A DNA stretch of 64,000 nucleotides from Candidatus Nanohaloarchaea archaeon (lineage in GTDB: Archaea > Nanohalarchaeota > Nanosalinia > Nanosalinales > Nanosalinaceae). Where the stretch lies: positions 1 to 64,000 of the forward strand of contig JACOQA010000004.1 of the NCBI GenBank assembly GCA_014297435.1, given 5' to 3'. Both the position numbers and the translations under genes were made by a program. Below are positions 24,537 to 30,479 of this stretch, one piece after another. Below the pieces are notes generated by a model. That model was not told the DNA's origin and ran no database searches. It was given only the letters and a program-made list of their open reading frames with translations. Position 1 is the stretch's first letter; each line of letters begins with the position of its first letter.

Positions 24537-25907
24537 TTATTCTTCGAAAGTTTTGGCAACGTCCAGAATCGTTTGCTCCTCGAAATGGTCTCCTACGATG
24601 TGCAAGCCGGTAGGCATTCCTTCGCTTGTCCCATTCGGCACGGAGATCATCGGAAGACCTGCAAGGTTAGGGCCGACAGTCAAAGTATCCATAGCATAGA
24701 CCTTCTCGGGAGCCATGTCTTCAGCATCTTCTATCTTCGGCGCAATATTAGGCATCGAGGGCGAAACCAGTACATCATACTCCTGGAAAGCTTCTTTGAA
24801 CTGGTTGATGATCTTCTGCCTTACCTCCGCGGCTTTGATGTAGTACTGGTCTCTATAACCTGCCTGTCTTGCATAAGTTCCGATCAGGACTCTTCTCTTA
24901 ACTTCTTCACCAAATCCTTCTGACCGAATCTCAGAGAAATAATCGTTGAAATCTTCAAAGTCTTGAGGATCTTTCTCCAGTCCATAACGCATTCCCGAAT
25001 AACGGGCTAGGTTGGTCGATGCTTCAGCCATAGCAATAATGTAGTATGATGATACCGAGATATCTTTTCTGAGAAGCGGCATATCAACCTTCTCAACTTC
25101 CGCCCCCTTTTCCCTAAGTTTCTCTAAAGATTCTTCGAAGTTCTCCCTAACTCCTTCCTCTAAACCTTCAAGTTCTACGTACTGTTTGGGAACTCCGACC
25201 TTCATCGAATCTCTCTCCTTAAGATTTTCCGCAAAGGCAGGAACCGCTCCCCCAACTGTTGTTTGATCCTTCTCATCGTGACCTGCGATTACTTCAAGTC
25301 CTTTCGCAACGGCGAAGACGGTCTTTGCAAGAACACCTATTTTATCGAGAGAGTTTCCATAATCAACAAGACCATTTCTTGATACCCGCCCATAAGTTGG
25401 AGTTATTCCTACTACGCCGTTGTATGCTGCAGGGTTGGTGATCGATCCTCCTGTGCTTTCTCCGATCGAGATTAACGGTTTGTCCATCGCAGCGACGATC
25501 GCACCGGCGCCGCCAGAACTCCCACCAACAACTCTTTCAGGGTCGTGAGGATTTTTCGGCGTCTCGAACGCACAGTTAGTTGAGAACGTTCCGAACCCGA
25601 ACTCATCCTGGTTAGTCTTTCCGTAGAACGTCGCGCCTTGATCTTTCAAACGTTCGACGACTGTCGCATCGAAAACAGGTTTATAGTCCTCTATAATCTT
25701 TGATCCTGCTGAAGTCACTGTTCCTTCAGTTGCGATCGCGTCCTTCACAACGAAAGGTATTCCGGATAGCTCTCCATCTTTAACTTTGTCAGGATCGATC
25801 GCTCTCATGAATTCGAGTTCTTCACTCTTTTCTTCAAGTTCTTCTTTGAATTCTTCGTGAAAGTTTTCGTCGGCACCGTTCTCGATGAACTCTTTTACCG
25901 TGTTCAT
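24537..25907 (-). CDS. gatA: Asp-tRNA(Asn)/Glu-tRNA(Gln) amidotransferase subunit A
   Basis: This amidase-signature protein has 456 residues from ATG 25907; an open frame further upstream adds a hydrophobic stretch foreign to the family and crosses the promoter. The catalytic triad is visible: Lys in GIPFVVKDAIATEGTVTSAG, and the cis-Ser and Ser in RVVGGSSGGAGAIVAAMDKP and SIGESTGGSITNPAAYNGVV. The C-terminus has the usual PNLAGLPMISVPNGTSEGMP. It supplies ammonia from glutamine to GatB. A TATA-like TTAAAAATTC at about 25931-25940 is 25-30 bp from the ATG, which predicts a leaderless mRNA. Confidence 0.95.
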   Translation of the reverse strand: MNTVKEFIENGADENFHEEFKEELEEKSEELEFMRAIDPDKVKDGELSGIPFVVKDAIATEGTVTSAGSKIIEDYKPVFDATVVERLKDQGATFYGKTNQDEFGFGTFSTNCAFETPKNPHDPERVVGGSSGGAGAIVAAMDKPLISIGESTGGSITNPAAYNGVVGITPTYGRVSRNGLVDYGNSLDKIGVLAKTVFAVAKGLEVIAGHDEKDQTTVGGAVPAFAENLKERDSMKVGVPKQYVELEGLEEGVRENFEESLEKLREKGAEVEKVDMPLLRKDISVSSYYIIAMAEASTNLARYSGMRYGLEKDPQDFEDFNDYFSEIRSEGFGEEVKRRVLIGTYARQAGYRDQYYIKAAEVRQKIINQFKEAFQEYDVLVSPSMPNIAPKIEDAEDMAPEKVYAMDTLTVGPNLAGLPMISVPNGTSEGMPTGLHIVGDHFEEQTILDVAKTFEE

Positions 25908-25970
25908 AAACCGAGATTGGCAGAAGAATCTTAAAAATTCGACTAAAAAAGACATTACGCCGACTTGATC

Positions 25971-25989
25971 TTTACTACTCAGTAGTAAA
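25971..25989. promoter_or_regulatory. perfect 9-bp-arm palindrome between divergent promoters
   Basis: The sequence TTTACTACTCAGTAGTAAA is a perfect inverted repeat with 9-bp arms around one central base. It lies between gatA (start 25907, minus) and the hypothetical gene starting at 26020 (plus), directly beside the TATA-like CATTTAAAAG of the latter. Position and symmetry suggest a dimeric regulator's operator; the regulator is unknown. Confidence 0.55.
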
Positions 25990-26019
25990 ACATTTAAAAG
26001 TTTGTTTTCATTAAAATCT

Positions 26020-26397
26020 ATGAGCCAAGACACCATTTTCAACCCCTATAATTTGGCAGATTACTTTGGACGAGAAGTCGGAGAAAGCGTACAAGCAGTA
26101 GGATTCTATACTGAAGATGATCATGAAGTAATCTATGATGGACTCGAAGGCATCGATCTAAGCTCAACTCTGGAAAACCTTAGAGACCAAAACTTGTACG
26201 TAAGAGAAAGAGCCAAAGAACTCGACGACAACGTAAATGCCAGCGTCCATATACTGGAAGATAGATGCGAACTACTTATATTTGGAGAATCAGATACCGA
26301 AGGATTCGTCGCTTATCTCGAACCTGAAGTAAGAGAGGGTTCAAACCTTGACTCTTTCGCTAAAAGATGTACCAGAATACTAAGTGAATCCTACTGA
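26020..26397 (+). CDS. hypothetical protein, halophile type
   Basis: A 125-residue acidic soluble protein from ATG 26020 (an in-frame TTG at 26002 is inside the promoter region). It has an alpha/beta pattern with VQAVGFYTEDDHEVIYDGLE and ELLIFGESDTEGFVAYLEPE, and it ends in a helix (FAKRCTRILSESY). Similar small proteins of unknown function are frequent in halophilic archaea. A TATA-like CATTTAAAAG 25 bp upstream predicts a leaderless mRNA. It converges on the zinc-ribbon gene with a 7-bp overlap. Confidence 0.6.
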   Translation: MSQDTIFNPYNLADYFGREVGESVQAVGFYTEDDHEVIYDGLEGIDLSSTLENLRDQNLYVRERAKELDDNVNASVHILEDRCELLIFGESDTEGFVAYLEPEVREGSNLDSFAKRCTRILSESY

Positions 26398-26546
26398 GAC
26401 ATACAATCTTCAAGGTGGAATGTTTCACCGCATTCTTCACATGTTGGGAAAAGAGGGCGATAGCCTTGCCAACTCATCTCTCCGCCACATTCCGGACAAA
26501 GATATTCTTCCGAACTATTCTTTGATTCTTCTGAAATTGATATCAC
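26391..26546 (-). CDS. zinc-ribbon small protein
   Basis: A 51-residue protein from a GTG at 26546; an ATG at 26585 in the same frame would add 13 residues inside the preceding phosphoesterase gene. It contains YLCPECGGEMSWQG and FPTCEECGETFHLEDC, a classic four-Cys zinc ribbon. It is read in a frame overlapping the last 32 bp of the upstream phosphoesterase gene. Possible roles are nucleic acid or protein binding; no specific function can be given. Confidence 0.65.
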   Translation of the reverse strand: MISISEESKNSSEEYLCPECGGEMSWQGYRPLFPTCEECGETFHLEDCMSQ

Positions 26547-27009
26547 CTTTCTCAAAATCGATAATTGCAACGTGAAACTCTTCATCTTGACCGGGAAGCT
26601 TTATTCCCCCGGGATTAAGTTCGATAGCTCCATTACATTCAGAAACCTTTTTTTGATGCGTATGACCTCTGAGAACGTATTCATAGCTTCCTGATTCAAC
26701 TAGTGATTCAACGATCGATTCTTCTGTTCCGTGGTATACTGCGATCTCATTCCCTGATAGTTCAAGTTCCGCTATGTTGTTGTGGAACTCTCCGAACTCT
26801 TCAACTGTCTGCTTTAGATTCCACTCCCCATCGTTGTTTCCTCTTACGGCGATGAAATCAAAGTCTTTGTCGAAAAGTTCAGCGGCGAAAGGCGCTACCA
26901 TGTCTCCACAGTGAACAACTTTATCGACTTTCTCTGATTCAAAATATTCGACCGCCTTCTTCGCGAGTTCAATATTATCATGGGTATCAGAGATGACACC
27001 GATCTTCAT
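26515..27009 (-). CDS. YfcE/MJ0936-type metallophosphodiesterase
   Basis: The 164-residue product is full length for this family. Metal ligands are visible in order: MKIGVISDTHDNIELAK (DxH), VVHCGDMVAPF (GD), AVRGNNDGEW (GNND), YHGTEES and LRGHTHQKKVSE (GHTH), then LNPGGIKLP. Such enzymes hydrolyse phosphodiesters in vitro; the physiological substrate is unknown. The zinc-ribbon gene overlaps its 3' end and is likely co-transcribed. Confidence 0.9.
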   Translation of the reverse strand: MKIGVISDTHDNIELAKKAVEYFESEKVDKVVHCGDMVAPFAAELFDKDFDFIAVRGNNDGEWNLKQTVEEFGEFHNNIAELELSGNEIAVYHGTEESIVESLVESGSYEYVLRGHTHQKKVSECNGAIELNPGGIKLPGQDEEFHVAIIDFEKGDINFRRIKE

Positions 27010-27080
27010 ATTTTAGGGTTTCTTCAGCAGGCTTATTAGATTTGATAGGTTAAACATCACCTGTGAGCGATAACAGGTCG

Positions 27081-27347
27081 ATGGCGGTTACGGAAGAACA
27101 GGATGTTAATGAGCTAGATCAAGTTAAGCAGAAGTTGAGATCTGACGCAGCTACAGTGAAGGATATGCCTGAATGGTCAGACGACCAGGTGAGAGTTCTT
27201 TCCTATACTATGTATGAAGATGTGGGCGAATTTGAGGCACTAGGAACTGTCCGTTTAGAAGTGTATAGAGACTACTTTCTGGCCAGAGGCGACGAATATC
27301 TTCTAGAGGATTACTTCAGGCGTTCTGAGATCGCCGGTTCATGCTGA
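27081..27347 (+). CDS. hypothetical acidic protein
   Basis: An 88-residue protein from ATG 27081. A GTG at 27063 in frame would add six residues, but a TATA-like GGTTAAAC about 27 bp before 27081 favours the ATG as a leaderless start. The sequence is acidic with a Trp/Tyr-containing middle (DQVRVLSYTMYEDVGEFEAL). No family recognised. It is convergent with gatC, with a 9-bp overlap. Confidence 0.5.
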   Translation: MAVTEEQDVNELDQVKQKLRSDAATVKDMPEWSDDQVRVLSYTMYEDVGEFEALGTVRLEVYRDYFLARGDEYLLEDYFRRSEIAGSC

Positions 27348-27623
27348 TGGACCTTTGAACTTTCCTTCTTCCTCATTTTCTGTGTCTGCGAACACTTGTT
27401 CCTTTGAAAGACTTTCTTCTTTGCTGTCTTCTCTAGTTTCTGTCCCAGTATCTATTGGATGGAATGCTGGCTCAACGTCATCTGTATCAACCTCATCAAG
27501 TTTTTCAAACGTTGATAGAATGTTTTCGAATTCTTCTGCGAACTTTTCGGCTTCTCCCACGTTTAGATTGATTCTGGCGTTATCGGCCACTTCCTTAACA
27601 TCGTCGGTTGATACCATAGTCAA
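27339..27623 (-). CDS. gatC: Asp-tRNA(Asn)/Glu-tRNA(Gln) amidotransferase subunit C
   Basis: The 94-residue product (92 from the second Met) matches GatC. It has an N-terminal helix (DDVKEVADNARINLNVGEAE), FAEEFENILSTFEKLDEVDT, then VEPAFHPIDT with an extended acidic tail ending KFKGPSA, where the usual tail is LL.NAP. GatC is the belt that holds GatA and GatB together. It is separate from gatA by three small genes, all within the same 6-kb stretch. Confidence 0.9.
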   Translation of the reverse strand: MTMVSTDDVKEVADNARINLNVGEAEKFAEEFENILSTFEKLDEVDTDDVEPAFHPIDTGTETREDSKEESLSKEQVFADTENEEEGKFKGPSA

Positions 27624-27699
27624 TGATTGTTTCTGAAGTTTTTTGAATCCGGTCTGTTACCTTTGGATGAAGTCCTAGAATCAGTTATTTTCGATAACA

Positions 27700-27760
27700 T
27701 GAACAGTCATAAACGATTGTGAACTATGCCTGTTCATCGCCAGCGAACACCGAACATAGC
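27700..27760 (+). promoter_or_regulatory. cluster of GAACA/TGTTC half-sites upstream of the RNA promoter
   Basis: Between 27700 and 27757 the motif GAACA or its complement occurs repeatedly: TGAACAG (27700-27706), CTGTTCA (27729-27735), GCGAACAC (27743-27750) and CGAACAT (27751-27757). The first two form a 7-bp inverted repeat. They sit 20-80 bp upstream of the TATA box at 27778-27785, where an activator or repressor would bind. Purely a sequence-pattern inference. Confidence 0.4.
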
Positions 27761-27777
27761 ACCGAAAAAGGCAAACA

Positions 27778-27785
27778 TTTATAAA
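27778..27785 (+). promoter_or_regulatory. TATA box of the multi-hairpin RNA / ftsZ leader
   Basis: TTTATAAA at 27778-27785 with the BRE-like GCAAAC just before it is a near-consensus archaeal promoter. Transcription should begin about 25 bp downstream, near 27806-27809, immediately before the outer stem of the first hairpin (27810). This agreement is the main reason for calling the following region a transcribed RNA. Confidence 0.65.
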
Positions 27786-27807
27786 CTAGTCTTAGAAATG
27801 TTAGTTT

Positions 27808-28065
27808 AGTTCAGAACATTCGTCTTTGGGCGGACGAAATGTGAACGAACTGAATCATATACAACTCGTTTGGGCACGAGTTCAATCATGTCGGATTCGA
27901 CTTGGGCGTTGAATCCATTCACGCGTTTGGGCAAACACGTATTTGGGCAAGTATCTATCTTCTATCGTAGGATTAGGTATCGCGGTTTAAAAAGATTAGG
28001 TTTACCGCTGCCAAAGCTTACACAACACCACTTACATCACATGATGATCAAGAGCTGATAATTGG
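27808..28065 (+). ncRNA. multi-hairpin RNA with UUGGGC loops, standing in front of ftsZ
   Basis: Five successive hairpins present (U)UUGGGC or GGGC in the loop. H1, 27810-27854: outer TTCAG/CTGAA, inner stem ACATTCGTC with GACGAA(A)TGT, loop TTTGGGCG. H2, 27863-27882: perfect 7-bp AACTCGT/ACGAGTT, loop TTGGGC. H3, 27893-27916: 9-bp GGATTCGAC/GTTGAATCC, loop TTGGGC. H4, 27921-27940: ACG.GTTT/AAAC.CGT, loop GGGC. H5, 27939-27954: loop GGGC, weaker and partly exclusive with H4. Compensatory differences between stems with constant loops argue for RNA function. The remaining leader has GATTAGGT twice (27971, 27995) and a GCGGT/ACCGC stem. It may be a long ftsZ 5' leader or a separate small RNA. 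A weaker TATA (GGTTTAAAAAG, about 27984-27994) could drive ftsZ alone. Confidence 0.7.
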
Positions 28066-29130
28066 ATGGAATCCATAATAAACAATTCAGAATCCGGAAA
28101 AGACACCGAAAACCTCGACGACGTAAAGGATGCTAGAATCCTGGTAGTCGGTGCAGGAGGAGCCGGAAACAACCAGGTAACACGAATACAGAAAAAAGAC
28201 GTACAAGGAGCAGACACAGTAGCAATCAACACAGACAAACAACACTTAGAAATGTCCTCCGCCGACAGAAAAATCCTCGTAGGTCGCGACCTAACAAAAG
28301 GACTCGGCGCAGGAGGACAACCCGAAAAAGGAGCAAGAGCAGCAGAAGAAAACCGCGCAGAACTCCGCAGCCTGTTCAAAGACGCAGACATGGTCTTCCT
28401 AACCGCAGGTATGGGAGGAGGAACAGGAACAGGAGTGACACCAGTCCTCGCAGAAATAGCAAAGAAGGAAGATTGTATTGTTATCGGAACAGTAACCATG
28501 CCTTTCGAAATTGAAGGCGCAAGAATGTCAAAAGCCGAAGAAGGACTATACAGGTTGAGAAAACACGTTGACACTGCAATCGTAATCGAAAACGACAAAC
28601 TACTTGATATTGCGGGCGACATGCCTCTCGATCAAGCCTTCGGTGTCGCGGACGAGCTGATCACCACCATGATAAAAGGCGTAACAGAAACAATCTCGAA
28701 ACCTTCACTCGTAAACCTAGACTACGCAGACGTCCAAGCAATCATGAACGAAGGAGGAGTCGCAGTCGTAGGATACGGAGAATCAGACACAAACAACAAA
28801 GGAGAAGAAGCAATCCATGAAGCACTCTCCAACCCACTACTCGATGTAGAGTTTGATGGAGCAAACGGAGCACTCATGCACGTAGCAGGAGGAACCGACC
28901 TCACACTCAACGAGATCAACGACGTAGGTCAGACAGTCAAAGAAAGACTTGATTCAAGAGCTCAGGTAATCTGGGGTGCAAGAGTCAAGGAAGAACTTGA
29001 GGGCAAGATCCAAGTGATCTCGATCATCACAGGGGTAGAATCACCTTATGTACTTGGAGAGGTCGATGAGCAGCAGGAATCAGAAGTAAAAGGCGATGTC
29101 AACGACCTAGGACTGGAGGTTATCGAGTAA
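28066..29130 (+). CDS. ftsZ: cell division GTPase FtsZ
   Basis: The 354-residue product has the nucleotide-binding region ILVVGAGGAGNNQVTRI, the tubulin signature GMGGGTGTGVTPVLA (about residues 115-130), and DTAIVIENDKLL. The T7-loop region is LVNLDYADVQAIMNEGG. The C-terminus ends in a conserved-type peptide (DLGLEVIE) that could bind membrane-tethering partners. FtsZ polymerises with GTP at mid-cell. The gene is preceded by an unusually long leader rich in hairpins and followed by a stable hairpin at 29214-29250. No sepF or second ftsZ is in the window. Confidence 0.95.
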   Translation: MESIINNSESGKDTENLDDVKDARILVVGAGGAGNNQVTRIQKKDVQGADTVAINTDKQHLEMSSADRKILVGRDLTKGLGAGGQPEKGARAAEENRAELRSLFKDADMVFLTAGMGGGTGTGVTPVLAEIAKKEDCIVIGTVTMPFEIEGARMSKAEEGLYRLRKHVDTAIVIENDKLLDIAGDMPLDQAFGVADELITTMIKGVTETISKPSLVNLDYADVQAIMNEGGVAVVGYGESDTNNKGEEAIHEALSNPLLDVEFDGANGALMHVAGGTDLTLNEINDVGQTVKERLDSRAQVIWGARVKEELEGKIQVISIITGVESPYVLGEVDEQQESEVKGDVNDLGLEVIE

Positions 29131-29213
29131 CTCTCGATACCTCTCTTTCACATCATATTTTCCCCCCTACATATTCACATTATGCTTTCAAAGGAAGAAA
29201 GGATCCTCCCGTT

Positions 29214-29250
29214 AGAGAACCGTCGGGGACACAAAAATCCTGACGGCTCT
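29214..29250 (+). terminator. stable stem-loop downstream of ftsZ
   Basis: AGAG, CCGTC and GGGGA on the left pair with TCCT, GACGG and CTCT on the right around the loop CACAAAAA. The stem is interrupted only by small internal loops. It lies 84 bp after the ftsZ stop, and pyrimidine-rich tracts follow (CTCCCCTCCCCCC at 29261-29273, ending in TTT). It may stabilise or terminate the ftsZ mRNA, or be part of a small RNA. The 228-bp intergenic region holds nothing else supported. Confidence 0.45.
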
Positions 29251-29358
29251 CGACCCAACACTCCCCTCCCCCCTTTCACACGCGGAGGCATCCTTTCACC
29301 TTATTTATTTTCCAACAATTCGAAAGAAGTAAAAGAATTCTAAACATTAATTAGAAGC

Positions 29359-29862
29359 GTGAGAAACCAAAAATTCTACATTTACTCTCTCGGAGCAGTT
29401 TTATTATCGATTTTTACAGGTCTCCTGGCGTTTAGAGAGTTATTTCTTCCTGCAGGAGCGATTGGACTAGGATTACTAGGATTTAGATACATGGCTTCGA
29501 GGGAAGGGAACAGATCAGGAAGAACTGATAAAATGAAGCTAACAAAATCCCTTTCCGAGAACATTTCCGAGGTTATTGTTATTTCAAGCGTCCTAATCTC
29601 AGGTCTTGTAGGCAAGACCATCATACTTGGCTTGTTTGCAGCCCTTTGTATTGAAAAGGCTTATATGGGCGACCTGAAGAACAGAGTTCTCAGAATAATG
29701 AGCCTTAGATTCGGATCGGATCTAAGAATTCTTCTAGCTTCTCTGATTCTTCTTGCCTCTCAGTTTAATCCTCACTCGGCGTTCTGGGGGTCGATTCTGC
29801 TGGCATCAACCGTGTTCTACGACACGACCTATCTAGTGTATTCGGGTTTCAGTGAGGCGTGA
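29359..29862 (+). CDS. five-helix integral membrane protein, unknown function
   Basis: The 167-residue product starts at GTG 29359. Hydrophobic segments lie at about 6-25, 28-46, 73-97, 124-136 and 142-164, with a basic loop at 47-60 (SREGNRSGRTDKMKLTKS). The layout recalls CDP-alcohol phosphatidyltransferases, but the DGxxAR...G...D signature is absent, so I do not assign that family. It precedes the NusA-like gene by 45 bp. Confidence 0.6.
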   Translation: MRNQKFYIYSLGAVLLSIFTGLLAFRELFLPAGAIGLGLLGFRYMASREGNRSGRTDKMKLTKSLSENISEVIVISSVLISGLVGKTIILGLFAALCIEKAYMGDLKNRVLRIMSLRFGSDLRILLASLILLASQFNPHSAFWGSILLASTVFYDTTYLVYSGFSEA

Positions 29863-29907
29863 TACCTTTCCCGAACTATTTAACTGTTAGTCGATCGAAT
29901 TCGTTAT

Positions 29908-30414
29908 ATGAAGGCTCCAATTTGTAACGTATGCTTGAAGAGTTCTGACGAGCTCTGCAGCATGTGCGAAGACAAGCTAGAAGACGGTGATATCACCGAG
30001 ACTGATATCAAAATCACCAGAATACTGTACGACCTTTCGAAGGAATACTCCTCTCTCAAGGATTCAGAGATCGTTAAGGTATTTGAGATGGAGAAAGTTA
30101 TAGTTATAGTTACTGCGGAAGGTGACGGCGCAAAAGTCGTCGGAAGAAGCGGCGAAATTGTGAAAGAAGTTGCTTCTGAAGTAGATAAATCCATTCGAGT
30201 TGTCGAAAAGGCTGAAGACGACATGGACACAATCAAAGGACTTCTAAGTCCTGCAGAAGTAGAGTCGATCAACACAGTCTTCATGCCTGAAGGAAAGTCG
30301 AAGAAGATCGTTGTCGACGACGAGTACACCGGCAAGATCAACCTATCGGTCGAGGAGTTCGAGGAGATTATCAAGGAAATCACCGACACGCCTTACAAGC
30401 TGTCGTTCGAATAA
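29908..30414 (+). CDS. NusA-like KH-domain protein with N-terminal zinc knuckle
   Basis: The 168-residue product begins with a Cys cluster, CNVCLKSSDELCSMC (residues about 6-20). It is followed by a KH-like fold with the GxxG loop in VVGRSGEIVKEVASEVDKSI (about 78-97). Archaeal NusA-like KH proteins bind RNA and are implicated in transcription or ribosome-linked RNA processing. It sits 65 bp before the ABCE1 gene in the same direction, in line with an RNA/translation role. The acidic C-terminal extension has no known motif. Confidence 0.75.
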   Translation: MKAPICNVCLKSSDELCSMCEDKLEDGDITETDIKITRILYDLSKEYSSLKDSEIVKVFEMEKVIVIVTAEGDGAKVVGRSGEIVKEVASEVDKSIRVVEKAEDDMDTIKGLLSPAEVESINTVFMPEGKSKKIVVDDEYTGKINLSVEEFEEIIKEITDTPYKLSFE

Positions 30415-30479
30415 CTCCTTACCCAATTTTCCATTCTATTCTGCTTGTTCTTAAGAATCTTCTTCTCATAATCTAGAGT

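Noticed and set aside
25908-26042. Upstream extension of gatA
   Set aside because: It runs through the palindrome and promoter region and adds hydrophobic residues absent from GatA proteins.
28032-28622. Long open frame antisense to ftsZ
   Set aside because: Ser/Pro-rich shadow of the ftsZ coding strand without a promoter or homology. Similar antisense frames at 1770-2372, 20413-20946 and 48338-48937 were rejected for the same reason.
29182-29343. 53-codon frame downstream of ftsZ
   Set aside because: The frame is basic (many Arg, Pro) in an acidic proteome, lacks a Shine-Dalgarno and spans a stable hairpin.
29359-29862. CDP-alcohol phosphatidyltransferase
   Set aside because: The helix layout is suggestive, but the conserved DGxxAR...G...D signature is missing.
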